Part shown: one piece after another, positions 6,972 to 13,826 of the stretch
Layout: every line of letters starts with the position of its first letter
Numbering within the stretch: position 1 is the stretch's first letter
IMG/VR virus record: IMGVR_UViG_3300035016_000007
Location: 1-49,965 of that record
Direction: 5' to 3' (one strand)
Source: a virus
DNA: 49,965 nt
Program-made: the position numbers and the translations under genes
Notes under the pieces: generated by a model
Told to the model about the DNA's origin: nothing
Seen by the model: only the letters and a program-made list of their open reading frames with translations
Databases searched by the model: none

Positions 6972-7618
6972 CGATGAAGATACTCATCGGCTGCGAGACT
7001 TCCGGCGTTGTGCGGCGCGCTTTTGCCGCGTTGGGGCACGACGTGTGGTCATGCGACCTCCTGCCGGCCGAGGACGCCACAAACCGTCATATTATTTGCG
7101 ATATTCGCGACGTGCTCGGCGATGGCTGGGATATGCTTGCGGTAATGCATCCGCCATGCACGCGGCTCTGCAATTCCGGCGTTCGCTGGCTGCATAGGGC
7201 GCCACCAGGTAAAACGGTCGAACAGATGTGGCAGGAGCTGCGCGAAGGCGCGGCGCTTTTCTCGGCATGCTGGAATGCGCCGATCCCCCGCATCGCTGTC
7301 GAAAACCCTGTAATGCATAAACATGCAAAGAGGCTTATCGACGGCTATCAGGCCCCGGCGCAAACCGTCCAGCCGTGGTGGTTTGGCGAACCTGCCTTTA
7401 AGGGCACATCCTTTTACCTGCGAAACCTGTCCGCGTTGGTAGCCACCAACCGTCTGACTCCGCCGGCACGGGGCACTGACGAACATAAGAAATGGTCGGC
7501 GGTGCATCGGGCTTCTCCTGGTCCCGATCGTTGGAAAATCAGGTCGCGGACATTCCAAGGCATCGCCGATGCGATGGCCCTGCAATGGGGCGGTGCAGCG
7601 TTGGCGGAGGCGGCATGA
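6968..7618 (+). CDS. C5-cytosine methyltransferase-like protein, 216 aa
   Basis: GTG start at 6968 overlaps the previous stop (an ATG follows two codons later). The N-terminus (MKILIGCETSGVVRRAFAALGH) is the AdoMet-binding start of the C5-methyltransferase fold. Residues 61-64 (HPPC) hold the catalytic Pro-Cys, and ENP at about 112-114 replaces the usual ENV. There is no clear target-recognition domain, and at 216 aa it is shorter than typical enzymes, so activity on DNA is uncertain. Related short phage proteins are often annotated as DNA cytosine methyltransferases. It is coupled to the adenine methyltransferase gene upstream. Confidence 0.75.
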   Translation: MTMKILIGCETSGVVRRAFAALGHDVWSCDLLPAEDATNRHIICDIRDVLGDGWDMLAVMHPPCTRLCNSGVRWLHRAPPGKTVEQMWQELREGAALFSACWNAPIPRIAVENPVMHKHAKRLIDGYQAPAQTVQPWWFGEPAFKGTSFYLRNLSALVATNRLTPPARGTDEHKKWSAVHRASPGPDRWKIRSRTFQGIADAMALQWGGAALAEAA

Positions 7619-7695
7619 CTTTAGCGCGTGTGGCCGCAGCTGCGCGGCGGAAACTGGAATTCATCGCCAGTCGGAACCAAGGCGGTACGCCATGA
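7615..7695 (+). CDS. 26-aa micro-ORF with coupled start and stop
   Basis: ATG at 7615 overlaps the preceding TGA, and its own TGA (7693-7695) overlaps the next ATG (7692). The product is a short basic peptide beginning MTLARVAAAARRKLEF. The two ATGA junctions suggest that ribosomes pass through it, either as a real peptide or as a relay for coupling to the next gene. Confidence 0.55.
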   Translation: MTLARVAAAARRKLEFIASRNQGGTP

Positions 7696-8234
7696 CCGCG
7701 ACGGACCTTGATGCCGAAAAGCGCATGCTCGGCCGCCTCATCGGCTATCACGACGATCTCGACGGCTATGTCTGGTCGATGGAGAGCGACGACGTCGGAA
7801 CGCATATCATCGCCTATCGCGAAGACGGCGAGGTTGAGCGCATCGCCACCATCCACAAGGCTGCGCGGACGGATGAGATCGAAGTGCTTTGCCGTGCGCT
7901 GGAAACCTTGCGCTTCACGCTTGGCATGATCAGCCGGGCGAAGGCGAAGATACGCGAGATGATCTCGACCGGCGCCGGCACGGAAAGCCGGCCGAAGCAA
8001 CAAGCCAACTTTGGCTTCATGGCGAAATCGCTGTGCGAGCAGCGGTTATTCTGGCGCTACCTCGAATATCGCGAGCCGCTGGGGCGGATCGAAAGCGAGC
8101 GGGCCGCTGACACCAGGCTGAAAGGCCTTCTGGCAATCCAATCGAAAGCGGACTTGAACCGCGATGAGAAGGCAAGGGCCGCCTTCCTGTCGCTCCGCGC
8201 CGATTATTACAGGTGGAAGAAAGGCGACGGGTGA
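7692..8234 (+). CDS. Hypothetical phage protein, 180 aa
   Basis: The start at 7692 (MTATDLDAEKRMLGRLIGYH) is fixed by the ATGA overlap. The first 90 residues alternate acidic strands and helices. The second half is strongly helical and basic, ending YYRWKKGDG. No catalytic motif is recognised. It is the last gene of the rightward early operon and is followed by a GC-rich hairpin. It could be a nucleic-acid-binding early protein, but that is only a guess from charge. Confidence 0.72.
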   Translation: MTATDLDAEKRMLGRLIGYHDDLDGYVWSMESDDVGTHIIAYREDGEVERIATIHKAARTDEIEVLCRALETLRFTLGMISRAKAKIREMISTGAGTESRPKQQANFGFMAKSLCEQRLFWRYLEYREPLGRIESERAADTRLKGLLAIQSKADLNRDEKARAAFLSLRADYYRWKKGDG

Positions 8235-8260
8235 AACAGGGGAATCAGTGGGGGAAAGGA

Positions 8261-8290
8261 AGGGCGCGCCTTGCTAAGGACGCGCCCCTT
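8261..8290 (+). terminator. Hairpin between convergent early operon and HicB gene
   Basis: GGGCGCG (8262-8268) pairs with CGCGCCC (8281-8287) across a 12-base loop, between two genes that converge. There is no long U-run on either strand, so termination may be imperfect. That would fit a processive or antiterminated early transcript continuing toward 9067. Confidence 0.55.
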
Positions 8291-8296
8291 GGTGCT

Positions 8297-8722
8297 TCAA
8301 GCAGCTTCTCGAACACGGATGACGATCTCGTGCCCCAAGACGCGCAAGGCGTCCTGCAACAGGCCGATTTTCGTTCCATGATCAGGGTCAAGGATCCTGC
8401 GACCTTCCACTTCGGTCTTGCCGAGGCGGCGGGCGAGTTCCGACTTGCTGATGCCGGCCGCGCGGAAGGCGACGACGACAGCGAGTTTCGCCGCAACGTC
8501 GGCGTCGACCGCAACGGGGATTCCCTCCGTAGCAGCCGGCGCAGGCAGTTCGCGGCCTTCCTGCAAGATGCCGCGCAGGGCAAGCCCCAGCGCTTCACGC
8601 GCATTATCCAGCGCTTCCGCGCGGGTATCGCCGGCCGTGATGGCTTCCGGCACGTCTGCGAACGTGACGACAAAGCCCCCATCCGGATCGTCTTCAAGCG
8701 TGGCCTGATAGGTAAAATCCAT
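8297..8722 (-). CDS. hicB: HicB-family antitoxin
   Basis: The N-terminal half (MDFTYQATLEDDPDGGFVVT, then FADVPEAITAGDTRAEALDNA) is the RNase-H-like HicB fold. The C-terminal part (ISKSELARRLGKTEVEGRRI...LLQDALRVLG) is an XRE-like helix-turn-helix that lets the antitoxin bind its own promoter. It is 45 bp downstream of hicA in the same direction, the usual toxin-first order of this family. It should neutralise HicA and repress the pair through palindromes upstream of hicA. The 141-aa length is normal for DNA-binding HicB. Confidence 0.9.
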   Translation of the reverse strand: MDFTYQATLEDDPDGGFVVTFADVPEAITAGDTRAEALDNAREALGLALRGILQEGRELPAPAATEGIPVAVDADVAAKLAVVVAFRAAGISKSELARRLGKTEVEGRRILDPDHGTKIGLLQDALRVLGHEIVIRVREAA

Positions 8723-8767
8723 ACAATCAATCCTTCCTTCGGGTGGTGCGGGCCGGGTAGCCCGGGA

Positions 8768-8962
8768 TCATTTGATCCCGAGCTGTCCCTTAACGAGCCG
8801 CACATACATGGGGGTCAGTTCGCCGGATTTGACGGTGGTCGTCTTGCCGTTGAGCGTTACCCGATAGTGCGAACCCTTTCCCTTGTTTTCGAAGATTTCC
8901 AATTTCCAGTCCCGGTCTTTGGCGATCTTGCGAAGGTCTCTAAGAAATTGTTCGCGCTTCAT
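8768..8962 (-). CDS. hicA: HicA-family mRNA interferase toxin
   Basis: The start at 8962 is chosen because GGAGAGG lies just upstream; a 16-residue extension from a GTG at 9010 would run into the operator. The 64-aa product begins MKREQFLRDLRKIAKDRDWK and has the double-stranded-RNA-binding-like HicA fold. The expected catalytic His (about residue 32) sits in KGSHYRV, within the usual G-S-H context. It should cleave mRNA when HicB is lost. On an unintegrated replicon this would give post-segregational stability. Confidence 0.87.
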   Translation of the reverse strand: MKREQFLRDLRKIAKDRDWKLEIFENKGKGSHYRVTLNGKTTTVKSGELTPMYVRLVKGQLGIK

Positions 8963-8994
8963 TTCCTCTCCTTTCGTGATTTTGTTTTCGCACA

Positions 8995-9039
8995 TTTTTG
9001 TACGAATCACAATAGCAATTCGTACATTTATGTACGAAT
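8995..9039 (-). promoter_or_regulatory. HicAB operator palindromes
   Basis: Three TGTACGAAT half-sites lie upstream of hicA: at 8999-9007, inverted at 9018-9026, and at 9031-9039. The last two make a near-perfect 22-bp palindrome centred on TTTA, and the first two make an inverted pair spaced by 10 bases. The region is AT-rich in an otherwise GC-rich genome. HicB with its HTH is the expected ligand. Confidence 0.72.
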
Positions 9040-9066
9040 TATTGAGGTGCCGGGGGCACCCGCGCC

Positions 9067-9807
9067 ATGAAGGAAATGGACTTCCCAGAAGAGTTTATCG
9101 AGGCCGGCGGACAGCGTGTCATGGCGGCCAAAATCGAGTGCTCCGGCTGCGCTGCGGTCGGTTACTACCCGCGCAAACGTGGCGCGGCACGGCGGCCGCC
9201 GGCGGCGATCGTCGTCCACTTCCGCAAGCAGGGATGGAATTTGAAGGGCGCGAGGGTTCGTTGCCCGGAATGCGCACGGCGGCGGCCGCGCGCTGAAGAG
9301 GAAGGGAAGAGCATGGTCAAGACAGTGCACAAACGGGCGGCGCCTGTAGTCGCCTTTGGGGTTCCCGTCGATCCGGCAACGATCGCGGATAGCGTCGTTA
9401 TCATGCCGCCGGCGGCGTCCCTGGAAGACAAGCAGCTGATCAACATGAAACTGATGGAGGTCTATGACAATCCCGACGTCGGCTATCGCCCCGGCTGGTC
9501 GGATAGCATCGTCGCGCGCGACCTCGGCGTGCGCACGGAATGGGTCGCCGATGTGCGGTCCCTGATGTTCGGGCCGCCGGGCTCAAGCCCGCAACTCGAC
9601 GCGTTTTTTGAGGCGGCCGCAGAGGCTGAAAAGCGGTTTGCGGACCTGCGGACGGAACAGGCTGCGGCATGCCGAACCGTCGATTCGATGCGAAGCGACC
9701 TCGAAAAGTTGGGCGCGGAGATCCGCACCAACTTCGCGGAACTGCGCGACTTTGTTGCCAACGTCCAGAAACAGGGCGAAGCCATCAAGACGGGGTTGGG
9801 CCGATGA
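9067..9807 (+). CDS. Zinc-ribbon and coiled-coil protein of unknown function, 246 aa
   Basis: Two CxxC pairs (CSGC at 25-28, CPEC at 66-69) in the N-terminal third make a probable zinc ribbon. The middle has a short HTH-like stretch (SDSIVARDLGVRTEWVADVR). From about residue 175 the chain is a long coiled coil (AAAEAEKRFADLR...RSDLEKLGAEI). It may be a DNA-binding regulator of replication or late genes, since it opens that gene block, but no family is recognised. It is divergent from hicA and overlaps the next gene by 4 bp. Confidence 0.7.
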   Translation: MKEMDFPEEFIEAGGQRVMAAKIECSGCAAVGYYPRKRGAARRPPAAIVVHFRKQGWNLKGARVRCPECARRRPRAEEEGKSMVKTVHKRAAPVVAFGVPVDPATIADSVVIMPPAASLEDKQLINMKLMEVYDNPDVGYRPGWSDSIVARDLGVRTEWVADVRSLMFGPPGSSPQLDAFFEAAAEAEKRFADLRTEQAAACRTVDSMRSDLEKLGAEIRTNFAELRDFVANVQKQGEAIKTGLGR

Positions 9808-10112
9808 GCCATCTCATGCCGCTTGTAGAAATCCTTGCGGATCATGACACGAACGCATCGCGGGCGGATTGGCTGCTTCGGGCACCCGACAGTGTGATCA
9901 TCCGCGATTTCGACGCCATCCGCGTTGTTCTGCAACAGGCGCACTTTCTACCTGGTGTGACCTTCTTACGGATCCGTCATGCGGCCTTGCAAGGCACGCG
10001 TGACGCCGGCGGCGACTTGCCCGAAGCAACGAAACTGCAACTTCTCGCTGCGCGAAAAGTCATGGTTGGCTTTTCGCTGGGGAAAGCTGAGACGGGGGAG
10101 GGGTTGACTTGA
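9804..10112 (+). CDS. Hypothetical protein, 102 aa
   Basis: The start at 9804 (MSHLMPLVEILADHDTNASR) is set by the ATGA overlap. It is an all-helical protein with a central FDAIRVVLQQAHFLPG segment. No family is recognised. It lies directly before the O-like replication gene, with its stop overlapping that TTG start, so it may be an accessory factor to replication. Confidence 0.7.
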   Translation: MSHLMPLVEILADHDTNASRADWLLRAPDSVIIRDFDAIRVVLQQAHFLPGVTFLRIRHAALQGTRDAGGDLPEATKLQLLAARKVMVGFSLGKAETGEGLT

Positions 10113-11443
10113 CAAAGGATCCGACAATCCGGCGCGGCGTTAGAAACGCGGGCTATTCAACGGTTCCAAACCGTATCCTTGAGGATCATCGGCTATCGAT
10201 GGAAGCGCGTTGGCTGCTCGCCTATCTGCTGTCCAAACCTGACAATTGGACCGTCGTCGTCAAAGACATTTGCAATCGCGGCGGTTGTGGTCGCGACAAG
10301 GCGCGCCGCATGCTCGCCGAGCTTGTCGAAATTGGCTACGCGGAGCGGGAACAACAACGCGAGGGCGGCAAATTCAGTTCGTCTGATCTTGTCATCTTTG
10401 ACGAGCCAACCGTCCCGATTGCAGCGCTTGGGCACGACAGTGGCAGAAGTGTTGCAAATCTACCGCAGACGGATTTGCCGGCGCCGGTGAATCCGTCGAC
10501 GGTTTTGCCGGCGCCGGTGAATCCGCCCCATAGTAATAACTCAGATATTAGTATTACTGAATCTGAGGAAGAGAGACGCGCCGGCGCGCGAGACCGTCGC
10601 GGACAGATGCCGGCAGACCTGGTGAAGCGTGTCCAGCGGTTCTGCACGGGCGAGGGGTATCGAGGCGGGCTCTGGAAGGGGTGGACTAGCTCGACCGTCG
10701 CCTACATCGCGCGGGCCTTTGCGGATTTGTCTGCGGAAGATCAGGCCATAGCCTGCCATCATCGAGATGCTTTCCTCGCGCAATGCCGGCGTGACGGCGT
10801 GGTGCCTATGCCTGTCGCGCACTATTTCCGCGATCGCGTCTGGGAGATGCTTTCGCGACAGCCGGATCCCGACGCGGGAACCGTCCATAGCGATGAGCCG
10901 ATCGAGGTTGCGCCTTACGGTGCTGTCTTCGGCGCGGTGCGGATGCTGGCGTTTCTTGATGGGCCGGTCGACGTCCAGTTGCCGCCCAATGTCCGTGATA
11001 TGGTCGCGGGCACCTATGAAGCGCACGCAAGGACGCGGCCGCAAACAGCGGCACGGTATGCGGAAGAGCGCGGGCTCATTGTGTCGCCAGAAGGGCAGTT
11101 GGTGTTCCCCGCCAATTTCGATGAGCAGGAGCTGATTCGGCGCCGGGTAGCGCAGGGCTATCCGGAGGTGGTTCGGCTGCACGCCGCAGCTCGCGGGCGG
11201 CGGCGGGTGGACGTGGCAAGCGCTTGCGAGGCACTGAAACAACTTTGCGAGGCCGTTCCCGTGGGCTCAGTCGTGTGGTGGGCGTGGCGTGATTTCCACG
11301 ATGAACGCGGGTGGGAATGGGTGCCGGATCCGGGCGATCATCCAGTCGTTTGGTTTCCCAAAGGCGGGCCGGGGGGCCTGCACAGCTTTGAGCGGGCCGC
11401 ACGCTCGCTCTTGGCAAAAAAACAAAACAATTCGGAAGTTTAG
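10109..11443 (+). CDS. O-like replication protein with N-terminal winged helix, 444 aa
   Basis: A TTG start at 10109 overlaps the previous stop (TTGA) and is preceded by GGGGGAGGGG. Residues about 10-85 (GYSTVPNRILEDHRLSMEAR...CGRDKARRMLAELVEIGYAERE) are the winged-helix domain found in phage replication-initiation and replisome-organiser proteins. A low-complexity linker (about 110-160) carries a repeated LPAPVNP motif, encoded by two 22-bp DNA repeats followed by AT-rich DNA. The C-terminal 280 residues are not recognised. By analogy with lambda O it should bind an origin inside its own gene and load host helicase. No phage helicase gene is present. Confidence 0.68.
   Translation: MTKDPTIRRGVRNAGYSTVPNRILEDHRLSMEARWLLAYLLSKPDNWTVVVKDICNRGGCGRDKARRMLAELVEIGYAEREQQREGGKFSSSDLVIFDEPTVPIAALGHDSGRSVANLPQTDLPAPVNPSTVLPAPVNPPHSNNSDISITESEEERRAGARDRRGQMPADLVKRVQRFCTGEGYRGGLWKGWTSSTVAYIARAFADLSAEDQAIACHHRDAFLAQCRRDGVVPMPVAHYFRDRVWEMLSRQPDPDAGTVHSDEPIEVAPYGAVFGAVRMLAFLDGPVDVQLPPNVRDMVAGTYEAHARTRPQTAARYAEERGLIVSPEGQLVFPANFDEQELIRRRVAQGYPEVVRLHAAARGRRRVDVASACEALKQLCEAVPVGSVVWWAWRDFHDERGWEWVPDPGDHPVVWFPKGGPGGLHSFERAARSLLAKKQNNSEV
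10474..10567 (+). other. Candidate lytic replication origin inside the O-like gene
   Basis: Two 22-bp direct repeats containing the palindromic core GCCGGCGCCGG lie at 10474-10495 and 10504-10525, 30 bp apart. They are followed by an AT-rich tract (10529-10564) carrying two nested inverted repeats: AGTAATA/TATTACT (10532-10538, 10552-10558) and CTCAGAT/ATCTGAG (10540-10546, 10561-10567). Iterons followed by an unwinding element inside the initiator gene is the layout of lambda ori. The assignment is by architecture only. Confidence 0.55.
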
Positions 11444-11472
11444 GCCGGTTTCCCGGCAGAGAGGGCATTCAC

Positions 11473-12159
11473 ATGACGGTGACAAAGGGCAAGCGGGCAG
11501 AGGTTCGCGATATCGACGCGGCTGCGCTGACAGCGATCGATCATGACCGGCTTGACCAGCGGCGTAGCCGCGTAACGCGGCGAATCCGCCTTGCACGGCA
11601 CCAGCTTTCCAAAGCGTCAAGCGAGCTTGTGATTCGATTTCCCAAAAAGGCGCGGTGGTATTGCTTGCAGATTGCCGGGGGCTTCGAATTCACTGTGGAA
11701 AAATTCTTGACGGACGTCGGTGTTGAGGTGCTGGTGCCGCGCGAAAAATGGATCTCGGTGCGCAAGGGGAAGAAATTCGAAGGCGAGCGCGCCGTGATAC
11801 CGGGTTATCTGCTTACTCGCATCGTGCCTTCCGCAGAGGCTTTTGCCGGCTTCATCATGCAAAAACAGATCGGCGTCGTGAATATCGTAGGCGGGTCAGG
11901 CGGTTATCACGCCATCCGCGATAACGACGTCGCCATCTTCAAGCGGCTCTCGACGTCCGATGTCGAGAGGATGGAGGCTGATAAAACGATCGCGGATGGC
12001 TGCGCTGCAATGATCACGCATGGCCCGTTTGCGGGGTTTCGGTGCACTGTGTTGGCGGTAAAATGGGCGCGGATCGCGCGTGGAAGAGTCCGCATCGACG
12101 TCGATGGAAAGGATTTCGACGTCGACAACGTGCCTATTGCATTTTTAGAGAAGCTGTGA
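11473..12159 (+). CDS. NusG/RfaH-like transcription elongation factor, 228 aa
   Basis: After about 50 basic helical residues the chain has an NGN domain: ARWYCLQIAGGFE, VLVPREKWISVRKGKK, AVIPGYLLTRIV, VVNIVGGSGGY. A KOW-like C-terminal domain follows (HGPFAGFRCTVLAVKWARIARGRVRIDVDGKDFDV). NusG paralogues of this kind bind RNA polymerase and suppress pausing or termination at chosen operons. Here the gene is directly upstream of a U-run terminator (12330-12356) and then the whole late operon. It is therefore a strong candidate for the late-gene antiterminator, in the role that Q plays in lambda. Confidence 0.82.
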   Translation: MTVTKGKRAEVRDIDAAALTAIDHDRLDQRRSRVTRRIRLARHQLSKASSELVIRFPKKARWYCLQIAGGFEFTVEKFLTDVGVEVLVPREKWISVRKGKKFEGERAVIPGYLLTRIVPSAEAFAGFIMQKQIGVVNIVGGSGGYHAIRDNDVAIFKRLSTSDVERMEADKTIADGCAAMITHGPFAGFRCTVLAVKWARIARGRVRIDVDGKDFDVDNVPIAFLEKL

Positions 12160-12444
12160 GAGTCATCAGCCAACGGCCACTGCGGTGTCGCCACCCTCAT
12201 TATCCCGCTGCAAGACAGCGGCAGAGATGACCACCAACGGTCACAGGGAACAGGCGCTCAGCAACCCAACCTTGACGGTCCCAACTGCGGACATCGACTC
12301 AGGGCAAATGCGAAAGCTATGTTCAAACGAAAGGCGGCCAATAGGTCGCCTTTTTTCGTTCTAGGATATAGGCGGATTTCTTCCGCACGGGACGATCCCA
12401 ACCATGGGAGGCTGTCATGTAACCCCTTCATCGAGGATCGACTG
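12160..12444 (+). promoter_or_regulatory. Late-operon leader region
   Basis: This is the gap between the NusG-like gene and the first late gene. It holds a hairpin CCGCTG/CAGCGG near 12207-12223, other short inverted repeats, and an intrinsic terminator at 12330-12356. An open frame from 12229 has no good ribosome site and runs through the terminator, so I do not call it. I see no convincing -35/-10 promoter. The region is the natural place for a recruitment element of the NusG-like protein. Confidence 0.5.
12330..12356 (+). terminator. Intrinsic terminator before the late operon
   Basis: AAAGGCG (12330-12336) pairs with CGCCTTT (12347-12353) around a 10-base loop, and six T residues follow (12351-12356). 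It lies between the NusG-like gene and the packaging genes and would stop early transcripts unless they are antiterminated. Confidence 0.75.
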
Positions 12445-13062
12445 ATGTCTATCAGCATCCGTTGGGAAAATGTCGAGGGGATGCGTCGCCTCGACAACGC
12501 GATGGGCTTGCTTTCAAGCCATCAAAAACATTTGTCGCTTCAGCGAGCGGTAAATCACACGGGCGATAAGGCCCGGACCCAAGTCATCCGAGCGCTCTCA
12601 GCGCAAACCGGCCTCAAGCGCAAAGTGATCGTCAAGGCCATCCGCATAGGCCGGGCTTGGGGCGCATCATCCAGCGAGACCAGTTTCGTCGATGGGCGCG
12701 GATCGCTTGAGTATGTTCTATCTGCAAAAGGCGGAGATATTTCGCTGAAGCATTTCGCAGCCCGCGAAACGCTCAAAGGGGTAACGGCTGCTCCATTCGG
12801 CAAGCGAAAACTCTTCGCACGCACATTCATCAAGGGCGGCCGCTTCCCTAACCGGGTTGAGGCATCCGGTCTCAACGGCCATGTCTATCTGCGATTGGGC
12901 AAGGGCCATGGCCCGCTTGAGCTTCAAGATAGTGGCGTCATCATTCCGGCCGAGATGATCAAGGGTGCGACGGCCGATGCGTTCATGCGAACGGTCGAAG
13001 CCGAGTTGCCGAAGCGGGCGATGCACGAGATCAACCGTCTGACCGGGGGCATCTTCACCTGA
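12445..13062 (+). CDS. Prophage minor tail protein Z-like, 205 aa
   Basis: The start at 12445 (MSISIRWENVEGMRRLDNAMG) is chosen because the in-frame upstream sequence covers the terminator. The pattern of the first 80 residues (QRAVNHTGDKARTQVIRALSAQTGLKRKVIVKAI) and the C-terminal RTFIKGGRFPNR...VYLRLGKGHGPLE is that of the phage minor tail protein Z (GPZ-like) family, which acts in connector or tail completion. It is placed before the terminase genes and not with the other connectors. It is the first gene of the late operon. Confidence 0.72.
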   Translation: MSISIRWENVEGMRRLDNAMGLLSSHQKHLSLQRAVNHTGDKARTQVIRALSAQTGLKRKVIVKAIRIGRAWGASSSETSFVDGRGSLEYVLSAKGGDISLKHFAARETLKGVTAAPFGKRKLFARTFIKGGRFPNRVEASGLNGHVYLRLGKGHGPLELQDSGVIIPAEMIKGATADAFMRTVEAELPKRAMHEINRLTGGIFT

Positions 13063-13109
13063 TCGGGGAGGGGGTACCCCCCCCTGGGTCAAGGGACCGT
13101 ACCCCGATC
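13061..13109. other. Nested inverted repeats next to the terminase genes (candidate cos/pac core)
   Basis: GATCGGGG (13061-13068) and CCCCGATC (13102-13109) form a perfect inverted repeat that encloses the 12-bp palindrome GGGGGTACCCCC (13070-13081) and a second CGTACCCC. It lies just after the Z-like gene and about 110 bp before the small terminase gene, where lambdoid phages carry cos. It has no U-run, so it is not a normal terminator. Confidence 0.45.
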
Positions 13110-13171
13110 GGCGACACCCTCGGGCGGAGAACGGCCCGGATTTCTGTCAGACGAACAGCCTGAAAACTTGG

Positions 13172-13219
13172 GTTAACGCGGTTAACGGGGTTAACGGCGC
13201 GGTTAACGATCGGGTTAAC
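13172..13219 (+). repeat. Five-copy phased GTTAAC array upstream of the small terminase gene
   Basis: GTTAAC occurs at 13172, 13181, 13190, 13202 and 13214, with spacings of 9, 9, 12 and 12 bp and a GG-GTTAAC-G context in nearly every copy. The last copy ends one base before the ATG at 13221. In lambda the small terminase subunit binds repeated R sites in cosB near its gene. The array is a good candidate for the packaging recognition site, or for self-regulation of this gene. Confidence 0.7.
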
Positions 13220-13220
13220 G

Positions 13221-13826
13221 ATGAGCGACGTCATGTGGTCGGTTGCGCAGATTGCCGCGCGCGATGGCGTTTCGAAACCCGCCGTCTCGAAAACCGTAAA
13301 GCGCCTTCTCGAAGAGCGGCCGGAGACGCCAGTCGAGCGAGGTTCGCAGGGGCAGGTGCTTGGGATCTCGCTCGCGCACTACGACCACTATCGCCAGCGG
13401 TTTGTGAACCCGGCGAAGGCGTCGGCACCTATCCGCCCCGTGGTCTCGGCTCCGCTGCTTGACGATGTTCCACCTTTCCAGACTCGGCAGGAAGACAGCT
13501 TCGACGAGGCGCGCCGGCAATCGGAATGGCTGAAGGTCGGTCGCGAGAAGTTGCGACAGCAGGAAGTCACCGGGCAGCTTTTGCGAAAAGACAAGATCGA
13601 CGAGGCGCACAAGACGATCGGCGCCGAGCTGCAATCCATCATCAAGCGGTTGCCCAACAAGGCCGACGAAGTGGCGGATGCGGTGTCGAAAGAGGGAATT
13701 CATGGCGCGCGCGTCGCGCTGCGGAAGATCGCTTACGAGTTGGGAAATCAGCTCGCCGACAAACTCGCCGAGATCGCGAAGGCGGCGCCCACGGAAGATT
13801 CCTTGATCGAGGAGCAAGACGCGTGA
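13221..13826 (+). CDS. terS: Terminase small subunit (Nu1/DUF1441-like)
   Basis: The N-terminal 60 residues contain a winged helix-turn-helix (WSVAQIAARDGVSKPAVSKTVKRLLEE), as in lambda Nu1. A proline-rich linker and a helical oligomerisation region follow (QSEWLKVGREKLRQQEVTGQLLRKDK...IGAELQSIIKRLPN), typical of this terminase group. It should recognise the packaging site and hand DNA to the large subunit. Its stop overlaps the GTG start of the large-subunit gene (GTGA at 13823-13826). Length 201 aa is normal for the family. Confidence 0.87.
   Translation: MSDVMWSVAQIAARDGVSKPAVSKTVKRLLEERPETPVERGSQGQVLGISLAHYDHYRQRFVNPAKASAPIRPVVSAPLLDDVPPFQTRQEDSFDEARRQSEWLKVGREKLRQQEVTGQLLRKDKIDEAHKTIGAELQSIIKRLPNKADEVADAVSKEGIHGARVALRKIAYELGNQLADKLAEIAKAAPTEDSLIEEQDA

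Noticed and set aside
12229-12363. Open frame of 44 codons in the late leader
   Set aside because: There is no Shine-Dalgarno, and the frame runs through the intrinsic terminator.
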